The notes below the pieces were generated by a model. That model saw nothing but the letters and a program-made list of their open reading frames with translations. It had not been told where the DNA came from and ran no database searches. Position numbers and translations under genes: made by a program. From contig OZ025804.1 of the NCBI GenBank assembly GCA_964019425.1, forward strand, positions 558,001-622,000: DNA of 64,000 nt, in the 5' to 3' direction. Below, piece by piece: positions 52,466 to 63,600 of this stretch (positions are counted from its first letter, which is position 1; each line of letters opens with the position of its first letter). This DNA is from Flectonema sp. DT1601 (Eukaryota > Euglenozoa > Diplonemea > Diplonemida > Diplonemidae).

Positions 52466-55111
52466 GAAAGAAAAAAATGAAGAGGAAATAATCAAACATG
52501 AAAAAAAAAAAAAAGAAAAAATATATATATATAAATAAAAAACGTTGTATGAAAAAGGAAAAAAAAGAAAAAAAAAAAGACCAGAAAAGGAAAGAGAAAA
52601 TGAAAAGGTATAATATTATTGTGGGGATATGAGGGATAGCAGGGAGATGCTCTTTTTTTTTTTTTTTTTTTTTTCTTATTTATTATTTAAAAAAAGGAAA
52701 CAATCAGTTTAGCGTCTCGATCAGGACGGAAAATAGAAATTAATCGACATAGTCGATCGATAGAAAAAAAAAAAACAGTGATAACATTGTTTATTCATTT
52801 TTTTTTTTTTTTTTTTTTTAAATCTTTTTAATTATTTTAAAGAAAAAACAATCAGTTTAGCGTCTTGATCAGGACGGAAAATAGTAAGTAATCGACATAG
52901 TCGATCGATAAAAAAAAACAATGATAACATTGTTTATTCCTTTTTTTTTTTTTTTATTCTTTTTATTTATTTTTAAAGAAAAAACAATCAGTTTAGCGTC
53001 CTGACCAGGACGGAAAATAGAAAGTAATCGACATAGTCGATCGATAAAAAAAACAATGATAACATTGTTTATTCTTTTTTTTTTTTTTAATTTAATTCTT
53101 TTTATTTATTTTTAAAAAGAAAAAAAAATGGAAAATAGAAATTAGTCAACAAAGTCGAACGATAAAAAAAACAATGATAACATTGTTTATTCTTTTTTTT
53201 TTTTTTTTTTTTATATTCTTTTTTATTAATTTTGAAAAAAAAAACAATCAGTTTAGCGTCTTGACCAGGACGGAAAATAGAAAGTAATCGACATAGTCGA
53301 TCGATAAAAAAAACAATGATAACATTGTTTATTCTTTTTTTTTTTTTTAATTTAATTCTTTTTATTTATTTTTAAAAAGAAAAAAAAATGGAAAATAGAA
53401 ATTAGTCAACAAAGTCGAACGATAAAAAAAACAATGATAACATTGTTTATTCTTTTTTTTTGTTTTAATTTAATTCTTTTTATTTATTTTTAAAAAGAAA
53501 AAAAAATGGAAAATAGAAATTAGTCAACAAAGTCGAACGATAAAAAAAACAATGATAACATTGTTTATTCTTTTTTTTTTTTTTTTTTTTTATATTCTTT
53601 TTTATTAATTTTGAAAAAAAAAACAATCAGTTTAGCGTCTTGACCAGGACGGAAAATAGAAAGTAATCGACATAGTCGATCGATAAAAAAAACAATGATA
53701 ACATTGTTTATTCTTTTTTTTTTTTTTTTTTTAAATTCTTTTTATTTATTTTTTAAAGAAAAAAAACGGAAAATAGAAATTAGTCGACAAAGTCGAACGA
53801 TAAAAAAAAACAATGATAACATTGTTTATTCTATTTTTTTGTATTTTATGTTATCATTGTTTTTTTATCGATCGACTATGTCGATCACTTTCTATTTTCC
53901 GTCCTGGTCAAGACGCTAAACTGATTGTTTTTTTTTTTCAAAATTAATAAAAAAGAATATAAAAAAAAAATACAAAAAAAAAGAATAAACAATGTTATCA
54001 TTGTTTTTTTTTATCGTTCGACTTTGTCGACTAATTTCTATTTTCCGTTTTTTTCTTTAAAAAATAAATAAAAAGAATTTAAAATAAAAAAAAAGAATAA
54101 ACAATGTTATCATTGTTTTTTTATCGATCGACTATGTCGATTACTTTCTATTTTCCGTCCTGGTCAAGACGCTAAACTGATTGTTTTTTTTTTTCAAAAT
54201 TAATAAAAAAGAATATAAAAAAAAAATACAAAAAAAAAGAATAAACAATGTTATCATTGTTTTTTTTTATCGTTCGACTTTGTCGACTAATTTCTATTTT
54301 CCGTTTTTTTCTTTAAAAAATAAATAAAAAAAAAGAATAAACAATGTTATCATTGTTTTTTTATCGATCGACTATGTCGATCACTTTCTATTTTCCGTCC
54401 TGGTCAAGACGCTCTGATTGTTTTTTTTTTTTTTTCTTCGAAATCAATAAAAATGAATAGAAAATAAAAAAAATAAAAAAATAGAATAAACAATGTTATC
54501 ATTGTTTTTTTATCGTTCGACTTTGTCGACTAATTTCTATTTTCCGTTTTTTTTCTTTAAAAATAAATAAAAAGAATTTAAAATAAAAAAAAAGAATAAA
54601 CAATGTTATCATTGTTTTTTTATCGATCGACTATGTCGATTACTTTCTATTTTCCGTCCTGGTCAAGACGCTAAACTGATTGTTTTTTTTTCAAAATTAA
54701 TAAAAAAGAATAGAAAAATAAAATAAAAAATAGAATAAACAATGTTATCATTGTTTTTTTTTATCGTTCGACTTTGTCGACTAATTTCTATTTTCCATTT
54801 TTTTCTTTAAAAATTAATAAAAAGAATTTAAAATAAAAAAAAAGAATAAACAATATTATCATTGTTTTTTTTTATCAATCGACTATGTCGATCACTTTCT
54901 ATTTTCCGTCCTGGTCAAGACGCTAAACTGATTGTTTTTTTTTTTCAAAATTAATAAAAAAGAATATAAAAAAAATACAAAAAAATAGAATAAACAATGT
55001 TATCATTGTTTTTTTTCTATCGTTCGACTTTGTCGACTAATTTCTATTTTCCGTTTTTTTTCTTTAAAAAATAAATAAAAAGAATTTAAAATAAAAAAAA
55101 AAGAATAAACG
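52243..55111. repeat. Higher-order repeat copy 2 (2869 bp)
   Basis: M (52243-52405), purine-rich spacer, forward A/B array to ~53846, then reverse array to 55111. The turn-round junction reads TTGTATTTTATGTTATCATT. It appears identical to copies 3 and 4 wherever compared. Confidence 0.93.
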
Positions 55112-55303
55112 GAATTTCGATAAAGTGGGAAGTAACGGACTGGGAGCTTTTGGCTCCTGCCCTATTCCCGATGTAAACTTTCTTTTTATTTTTATTTTTT
55201 TTTAACAGGCCCAAAGGGCGACAATGATGGTTGCTGACCAAGGAATAATATTCAAATGAATTTTCGTTTCAAAGAAACGAACAGAATTAAGAGAGAGGCA
55301 GAG

Positions 55304-55334
<31 letters not shown>

Positions 55335-58300
55335 GAAAGAAAAAAATGAAGAGGAAATAATCAAACATGAAAAAAAAAAAAAAGAAAAAATATATATCAG
55401 TCATTCCTTTTTTTTGCGAACAAATTTTGGACATTGAAAAAAATTTTCAAAAAAAAATTGTAAAATTTTCGATCGAAGCGGCATTTTAATGCGCTGCATC
55501 ATTGGGTTCATTTCCGTCCGAAATCGGGAGGTTGGCATCACATACTTGTCACCCGAATTGAGAAAAGAGATTTTGTGGTTTACTAAATCAGCTCAGCCGT
55601 GGACAAGTACCAAAACTAAAAATTAATCGAAGGTTCTAATTTTACACTGCTGGTCCAGCGGGATCCAGAGAAAAAATAATCGAGCAAAAATATATTAAAG
55701 AGTACTAAGCATGTGCCGGTGAGGCAGATTGTTACTACCTGTCTTTTTGGACCTACTTTGATACTTAATGATCATTATCACCACCACAGATGCAACATTT
55801 TCCTTACATAATTGCTACTAGGGTTGATTTGTTAGTAAAAAGGTGCATATCTCTTGAGTGCGGGAGAAGGGGGAAAAAATAGTGAAAAAAAAAAAATTAG
55901 GGGTGTTTTTTACTCAGATTTTCTCGATCTTTCCATTCCAGGTCTGGGATTAATATTTATCATTGAGTAGTACCAAGGAAATTTTGCAAAGAGACGTTTA
56001 TCTCTTTTTAGCAGCACTTACCATGTTTAAAAGTATATCCCTATGCCTAATTTTACAGATCGCACCCTCCCCGATTCCAAAAAATAAAAAATCGAGCAAA
56101 AGTAACATATCGTGTAACCTTGCTCAGGCGGTGAGAAAATGGTGTTTTTTGTTCGCAAAAAAAAGGAATGACTGATATATATAAATAAAAAACGTTGTAT
56201 GAAAAAGGAAAAAAAAGAAAAAAAAAAAGACCAGAAAAGGAAAGAGAAAATGAAAAGGTATAATATTATTGTGGGGATATGAGGGATAGCAGGGAGATGC
56301 TCTTTTTTTTTTTTTTTTTTTTTTCTTATTTATTATTTAAAAAAAGGAAACAATCAGTTTAGCGTCTCGATCAGGACGGAAAATAGAAATTAATCGACAT
56401 AGTCGATCGATAGAAAAAAAAAAAACAGTGATAACATTGTTTATTCATTTTTTTTTTTTTTTTTTTTTTAAATCTTTTTAATTATTTTAAAGAAAAAACA
56501 ATCAGTTTAGCGTCTTGATCAGGACGGAAAATAGTAAGTAATCGACATAGTCGATCGATAAAAAAAAACAATGATAACATTGTTTATTCCTTTTTTTTTT
56601 TTTTTATTCTTTTTATTTATTTTTAAAGAAAAAACAATCAGTTTAGCGTCCTGACCAGGACGGAAAATAGAAAGTAATCGACATAGTCGATCGATAAAAA
56701 AAACAATGATAACATTGTTTATTCTTTTTTTTTTTTTTAATTTAATTCTTTTTATTTATTTTTAAAAAGAAAAAAAAATGGAAAATAGAAATTAGTCAAC
56801 AAAGTCGAACGATAAAAAAAACAATGATAACATTGTTTATTCTTTTTTTTTTTTTTTTTTTTATATTCTTTTTTATTAATTTTGAAAAAAAAAACAATCA
56901 GTTTAGCGTCTTGACCAGGACGGAAAATAGAAAGTAATCGACATAGTCGATCGATAAAAAAAACAATGATAACATTGTTTATTCTTTTTTTTTTTTTTAA
57001 TTTAATTCTTTTTATTTATTTTTAAAAAGAAAAAAAAATGGAAAATAGAAATTAGTCAACAAAGTCGAACGATAAAAAAAACAATGATAACATTGTTTAT
57101 TCTTTTTTTTTGTTTTAATTTAATTCTTTTTATTTATTTTTAAAAAGAAAAAAAAATGGAAAATAGAAATTAGTCAACAAAGTCGAACGATAAAAAAAAC
57201 AATGATAACATTGTTTATTCTTTTTTTTTTTTTTTTTTTTTATATTCTTTTTTATTAATTTTGAAAAAAAAAACAATCAGTTTAGCGTCTTGACCAGGAC
57301 GGAAAATAGAAAGTAATCGACATAGTCGATCGATAAAAAAAACAATGATAACATTGTTTATTCTTTTTTTTTTTTTTTTTTTAAATTCTTTTTATTTATT
57401 TTTTAAAGAAAAAAAACGGAAAATAGAAATTAGTCGACAAAGTCGAACGATAAAAAAAAACAATGATAACATTGTTTATTCTATTTTTTTGTATTTTATG
57501 TTATCATTGTTTTTTTATCGATCGACTATGTCGATCACTTTCTATTTTCCGTCCTGGTCAAGACGCTAAACTGATTGTTTTTTTTTTTCAAAATTAATAA
57601 AAAAGAATATAAAAAAAAAATACAAAAAAAAAGAATAAACAATGTTATCATTGTTTTTTTTTATCGTTCGACTTTGTCGACTAATTTCTATTTTCCGTTT
57701 TTTTCTTTAAAAAATAAATAAAAAGAATTTAAAATAAAAAAAAAGAATAAACAATGTTATCATTGTTTTTTTATCGATCGACTATGTCGATTACTTTCTA
57801 TTTTCCGTCCTGGTCAAGACGCTAAACTGATTGTTTTTTTTTTTCAAAATTAATAAAAAAGAATATAAAAAAAAAATACAAAAAAAAAGAATAAACAATG
57901 TTATCATTGTTTTTTTTTATCGTTCGACTTTGTCGACTAATTTCTATTTTCCGTTTTTTTCTTTAAAAAATAAATAAAAAAAAAGAATAAACAATGTTAT
58001 CATTGTTTTTTTATCGATCGACTATGTCGATCACTTTCTATTTTCCGTCCTGGTCAAGACGCTCTGATTGTTTTTTTTTTTTTTTCTTCGAAATCAATAA
58101 AAATGAATAGAAAATAAAAAAAATAAAAAAATAGAATAAACAATGTTATCATTGTTTTTTTATCGTTCGACTTTGTCGACTAATTTCTATTTTCCGTTTT
58201 TTTTCTTTAAAAATAAATAAAAAGAATTTAAAATAAAAAAAAAGAATAAACAATGTTATCATTGTTTTTTTATCGATCGACTATGTCGATTACTTTCTAT

Positions 58301-58761
58301 TTTCCGTCCTGGTCAAGACGCTAAACTGATTGTTTTTTTTTCAAAATTAATAAAAAAGAATAGAAAAATAAAATAAAAAATAGAATAAACAATGTTATCA
58401 TTGTTTTTTTTTATCGTTCGACTTTGTCGACTAATTTCTATTTTCCATTTTTTTCTTTAAAAATTAATAAAAAGAATTTAAAATAAAAAAAAAGAATAAA
58501 CAATATTATCATTGTTTTTTTTTATCAATCGACTATGTCGATCACTTTCTATTTTCCGTCCTGGTCAAGACGCTAAACTGATTGTTTTTTTTTTTCAAAA
58601 TTAATAAAAAAGAATATAAAAAAAATACAAAAAAATAGAATAAACAATGTTATCATTGTTTTTTTTCTATCGTTCGACTTTGTCGACTAATTTCTATTTT
58701 CCGTTTTTTTTCTTTAAAAAATAAATAAAAAGAATTTAAAATAAAAAAAAAAGAATAAACG
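55112..58761. repeat. Higher-order repeat copy 3 (2869 bp plus a 781-bp insertion)
   Basis: M at 55112-55274. The length is 3650 bp. The excess over copy 2 is 781 bp, which equals the 777-bp insertion at 55398-56174 plus 4 bp of flanking duplication. Confidence 0.93.
55398..56174. mobile_element. MITE-like DNA transposon (777 bp)
   Basis: Ends are perfect inverted copies for at least 25 bp (CAGTCATTCCTTTTTTTTGC reading inward, then GAACA; the reverse complement is at the right end). It is inserted in a TATATA tract; comparison with copies 2 and 4 gives the empty site exactly. The duplication can be read as 4 bp (ATAT), or as TA with ends extended by one base, the latter fitting Tc1/mariner-like elements. 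No transposase; only short frames. More diverse in sequence than the surrounding satellite. Confidence 0.9.
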
Positions 58762-58953
58762 GAATTTCGATAAAGTGGGAAGTAACGGACTGGGAGCTTT
58801 TGGCTCCTGCCCTATTCCCGATGTAAACTTTCTTTTTATTTTTATTTTTTTTTAACAGGCCCAAAGGGCGACAATGATGGTTGCTGACCAAGGAATAATA
58901 TTCAAATGAATTTTCGTTTCAAAGAAACGAACAGAATTAAGAGAGAGGCAGAG

Positions 58954-58984
<31 letters not shown>

Positions 58985-61283
58985 GAAAGAAAAAAATGAA
59001 GAGGAAATAATCAAACATGAAAAAAAAAAAAAAGAAAAAATATATATATATAAATAAAAAACGTTGTATGAAAAAGGAAAAAAAAGAAAAAAAAAAAGAC
59101 CAGAAAAGGAAAGAGAAAATGAAAAGGTATAATATTATTGTGGGGATATGAGGGATAGCAGGGAGATGCTCTTTTTTTTTTTTTTTTTTTTTTCTTATTT
59201 ATTATTTAAAAAAAGGAAACAATCAGTTTAGCGTCTCGATCAGGACGGAAAATAGAAATTAATCGACATAGTCGATCGATAGAAAAAAAAAAAACAGTGA
59301 TAACATTGTTTATTCATTTTTTTTTTTTTTTTTTTTTTAAATCTTTTTAATTATTTTAAAGAAAAAACAATCAGTTTAGCGTCTTGATCAGGACGGAAAA
59401 TAGTAAGTAATCGACATAGTCGATCGATAAAAAAAAACAATGATAACATTGTTTATTCCTTTTTTTTTTTTTTTATTCTTTTTATTTATTTTTAAAGAAA
59501 AAACAATCAGTTTAGCGTCCTGACCAGGACGGAAAATAGAAAGTAATCGACATAGTCGATCGATAAAAAAAACAATGATAACATTGTTTATTCTTTTTTT
59601 TTTTTTTAATTTAATTCTTTTTATTTATTTTTAAAAAGAAAAAAAAATGGAAAATAGAAATTAGTCAACAAAGTCGAACGATAAAAAAAACAATGATAAC
59701 ATTGTTTATTCTTTTTTTTTTTTTTTTTTTTATATTCTTTTTTATTAATTTTGAAAAAAAAAACAATCAGTTTAGCGTCTTGACCAGGACGGAAAATAGA
59801 AAGTAATCGACATAGTCGATCGATAAAAAAAACAATGATAACATTGTTTATTCTTTTTTTTTTTTTTAATTTAATTCTTTTTATTTATTTTTAAAAAGAA
59901 AAAAAAATGGAAAATAGAAATTAGTCAACAAAGTCGAACGATAAAAAAAACAATGATAACATTGTTTATTCTTTTTTTTTGTTTTAATTTAATTCTTTTT
60001 ATTTATTTTTAAAAAGAAAAAAAAATGGAAAATAGAAATTAGTCAACAAAGTCGAACGATAAAAAAAACAATGATAACATTGTTTATTCTTTTTTTTTTT
60101 TTTTTTTTTTATATTCTTTTTTATTAATTTTGAAAAAAAAAACAATCAGTTTAGCGTCTTGACCAGGACGGAAAATAGAAAGTAATCGACATAGTCGATC
60201 GATAAAAAAAACAATGATAACATTGTTTATTCTTTTTTTTTTTTTTTTTTTAAATTCTTTTTATTTATTTTTTAAAGAAAAAAAACGGAAAATAGAAATT
60301 AGTCGACAAAGTCGAACGATAAAAAAAAACAATGATAACATTGTTTATTCTATTTTTTTGTATTTTATGTTATCATTGTTTTTTTATCGATCGACTATGT
60401 CGATCACTTTCTATTTTCCGTCCTGGTCAAGACGCTAAACTGATTGTTTTTTTTTTTCAAAATTAATAAAAAAGAATATAAAAAAAAAATACAAAAAAAA
60501 AGAATAAACAATGTTATCATTGTTTTTTTTTATCGTTCGACTTTGTCGACTAATTTCTATTTTCCGTTTTTTTCTTTAAAAAATAAATAAAAAGAATTTA
60601 AAATAAAAAAAAAGAATAAACAATGTTATCATTGTTTTTTTATCGATCGACTATGTCGATTACTTTCTATTTTCCGTCCTGGTCAAGACGCTAAACTGAT
60701 TGTTTTTTTTTTTCAAAATTAATAAAAAAGAATATAAAAAAAAAATACAAAAAAAAAGAATAAACAATGTTATCATTGTTTTTTTTTATCGTTCGACTTT
60801 GTCGACTAATTTCTATTTTCCGTTTTTTTCTTTAAAAAATAAATAAAAAAAAAGAATAAACAATGTTATCATTGTTTTTTTATCGATCGACTATGTCGAT
60901 CACTTTCTATTTTCCGTCCTGGTCAAGACGCTCTGATTGTTTTTTTTTTTTTTTCTTCGAAATCAATAAAAATGAATAGAAAATAAAAAAAATAAAAAAA
61001 TAGAATAAACAATGTTATCATTGTTTTTTTATCGTTCGACTTTGTCGACTAATTTCTATTTTCCATTTTTTTCTTTAAAAAAAAAAAAAAATAAATAAAA
61101 AGAATTTAAAATAAAAAAAAAAGAATAAACAATGTTATCATTGTTTTTTATCGATCGACTATGTCGATCACTTTCTATTTTCCGTCCTGGTCAAGACGCT
61201 AAACTGATTGTTTTTTTTTTCTTCAAAATTAATAAAAAGAATAAAAAAAATACAAAAAAAAAGAATAAACAATGTTATCATTA
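58762..61283. repeat. Higher-order repeat copy 4 (truncated)
   Basis: M at 58762-58924. The copy matches copy 2 up to about 61062, then departs (TCCATTTTTTT in place of TCCGTTTTTTTT) and ends at a junction with R1 at about 61284. Confidence 0.9.
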
Positions 61284-61846
61284 CCATGGTGTCCAACTAC
61301 ATTAAAGGACAAGTCTGGGATAATCCCTGCCAGAGGGGCGAGTATTCTACCATGGTTGAAATACTCTGGCAACTGATCTTCAATTTTATGTTGTTTGTTA
61401 GCTGCTGGTGTATCTTGATTATGTGTTGATACTTGCATTTTTTTATTTGTAATCTTCTATTACAATTCTCTTTCTGTTCTGGTGTGTTACTTCATTTGTC
61501 TTGTTTAACTTCAGTTATATGCATTTTACTTTTTATTGTTTCCCATCTACTTTTTATTTTCTATTAGTTCTGGTCAGAAACTCCTGGGCAGCAAGAAGGA
61601 AAGCAGTTTAGTACTTCTGGGTGTTTGGCATCACCCCCCATAGTGAGCAAGTACAACAGGTAGCATTGGTAGTCTTGACATTCTTTCTTTTCTCTCCTGT
61701 TGTGACAAACACAAAATACACACACAGCTTACAGTGTGTTCTTTGTGTATGTTTTCTTCAGGTGTGAGTAGTTTTTTTGTTCTTGCTCTTCAGGGAGGGC
61801 CTTAGCCAAAAGCTAACACTCCAAATCTCACCTGGAAATTCAACTC
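61284..61846 (-). repeat. R1 repeat, reverse, internally deleted
   Basis: Starts CCATGGTGTCCAACTAC. It follows the 41.35-42.18 kb reverse copy but lacks about 270-330 bp at 61675. Confidence 0.9.
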
Positions 61847-62195
61847 GTTTTTTTATCGATCGACTATGTCGATCACTTTCTATTTTCCGTCCTGGTCAAG
61901 ACGCTAAACTGATTGTTTTTTTTTCTTCAAAATTAATAAAAAGAATAAAAAAAATACAAAAAAAAAGAATAAACAATGTTATCATTGTTTTTTTTTATCG
62001 TTCGACTTTGTCGACTAATTTCTATTTTCCGTTTTTTTTTTTCTTTAAAAAATAAATAAAAAGAATTTAAAAAAAAATATAAAAGAATAAACAATGTTAT
62101 CATTGTTTTTTTATCGATCGACTATGTCGATCACTTTCTATTTTCCGTCCTGATCGAGACGCTAAACTGATTGTTTCCTTTTTTTTAAATAATAA
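61847..62195 (-). repeat. A/B satellite, reverse
   Basis: Three reverse-oriented units, the last with the GATCGAGACG variant that also borders the purine-rich spacer at 38.8 and 49.6 kb. Confidence 0.92.
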
Positions 62196-62230
<35 letters not shown>

Positions 62231-62629
62231 ATTTCCCTGTTATCCTCATATCCCCACAATAATATTATACCTTTTCATTTTCTCTTTCCTTTTCTGGTCT
62301 TTTTTTCTTTTTTTTCTTTTTTTTCCTTTTTCATACAAGGTTTTTTATTTATATTTTATTTTTTTTTTTTTTTATTTTTTCATGTTTGATTATTTCCTCT
62401 TCAAATTTTTTTTTCTTTTCTTTCTTTTTTTTTTTTTCTCTGCCTCTCTCTTAATTCTGTTCGTTTCTTTGAAACGAAAATTCATTTGAATATTATTCCT
62501 TGGTCAGCAACCATCATTGTCGCCCTTTGGGCCTGTTAAAAAAAAATAAAAATAAAAAGAAAGTTTACATCGGGAATAGGGCAGGAGCCAAAAGCTCCCA
62601 GTCCGTTACTTCCCACTTTATCGAAATTC
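62196..62629 (-). repeat. Purine-rich spacer and M module, reverse
   Basis: Mirror image of 38355-38781: spacer at 62196-62466 and M at 62467-62629. The repeat block is thus bounded by inverted copies of the same composite. Confidence 0.92.
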
Positions 62630-62850
62630 ACCGCACTAATATTTCTGCTCAGAATCGATTTTTTTCCAGCTGCATTTTTTTGCTGGTGCCTTACACAGCA
62701 AAAAAGCAACCAAATTTTTTTCTACCACCAACCGGAAAAAACCGCACTAATCTTTTCTCAAAAAAAGCGCACTAATTTTTCCGCGCAGTAATATTTCCCC
62801 GCAGTAATTATTCAGCGCAGTAATATTTCCAGTTGCAGTATTTTTATTTT
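62630..62850. repeat. Short degenerate CGCACTAAT/CGCAGTAAT repeats
   Basis: CCGCACTAAT occurs at about 62630 and 62741, GCGCACTAAT near 62767, and GCAGTAAT(A/T) near 62786, 62802 and 62818. Not satellite A/B and not R1. Confidence 0.6.
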
Positions 62851-62867
62851 TTTTTTTTATATTCTTT

Positions 62868-62899
<32 letters not shown>

Positions 62900-63060
62900 A
62901 ATCCTTTTTATTATTTCAAAGAAAAAACAATCAGTTTAGCGTCTTCTACCAGGACGGAAAATAGAAAGTGATCGACATAGTCGATCGATAAAAAAACAAT
63001 GATAACATTGTTTACTCTTTTATATTTTTTTTTATTTTTTTATTTGTTTTTAAAAAAGAA
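62851..63060 (+). repeat. Single A-type satellite unit
   Basis: Forward unit with CAATCAGTTTAGCGTC, GATCGACATAGTCGATC and CAATGATAACATTG; the first dyad is altered (GTCTTCTACCAGGAC). Confidence 0.9.
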
Positions 63061-63266
63061 AAAGAAAACAAGCGGAATTGATCATAATGGGTGGTAGGGG
63101 TTGTTATAACTTCGTTTGAAAATTCTTCTTTTTTGATTTCTTTTTTTTTTTTTTTTCTTTTTATAGGAGTTAAGATCACTTCAGGAGACAACACATAAAC
63201 GAGAGCAGCAAGCAGAGTTGACACTATCAATTCAAATTTGAAATACCGGGAATTTATTTACAAGGA
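63061..63266. other. Unassigned sequence
   Basis: Non-repetitive apart from a T-run near 63140-63155. No gene or repeat is recognised. Confidence 0.4.
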
Positions 63267-63370
63267 GGTATCTCAAGTGACTTGGTATCTCTAGCGTGTC
63301 GGTATCTCTGGAGTGCTGGTATCTCGTATGTGCGTTGGTATCTCATGAGTGATGGTATCTCTTGTGCATT
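63267..63370 (+). repeat. GGTATCTC minisatellite, six copies
   Basis: GGTATCTC starts units at 63267, 63284, 63301, 63318, 63337 and 63354 (periods 17, 17, 17, 19, 17). The following 9-11 bp is variable, often with AGTG or GTG. Confidence 0.9.
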
Positions 63371-63600
63371 AAAGAAACGAAAAAAAATGTCATGACCATG
63401 ACGGAAGAATTGAGGAATTGAGTTAACATGTTCAATTTAACTTATTTAAACTTTTTTTTTTTTTTTAACAGACCGTAACTATTTGAAAATAAAATGTAGA
63501 TGGGAAACAGTGAAAAGTAAAATGGATGATAAAATTAAATGAGAAATATGACATAACAGACCAGATAGAGAGTATTAAAAGGTTAGTTAAAATTAAGACC
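63371..63600 (+). repeat. Diverged R1 relative
   Basis: 63480-63575 aligns with the R1 segment near 46375-46475 (GTAGATGGGAAACA, AAAGTAAAATGGAT, ACATAACAGACCAGA) with many differences. No homology is seen before about 63470. Confidence 0.7.

Noticed and set aside
38782-62195. CRISPR array
   Set aside because: Units are repeated along their full length with homopolymer linkers, not short repeats with unique spacers, and the genome is eukaryotic.
38782-62195. Tandem spliced-leader RNA or 5S rRNA genes
   Set aside because: No GTATGT donor inside a unit, no Sm-like site and no 5S internal control region could be found.
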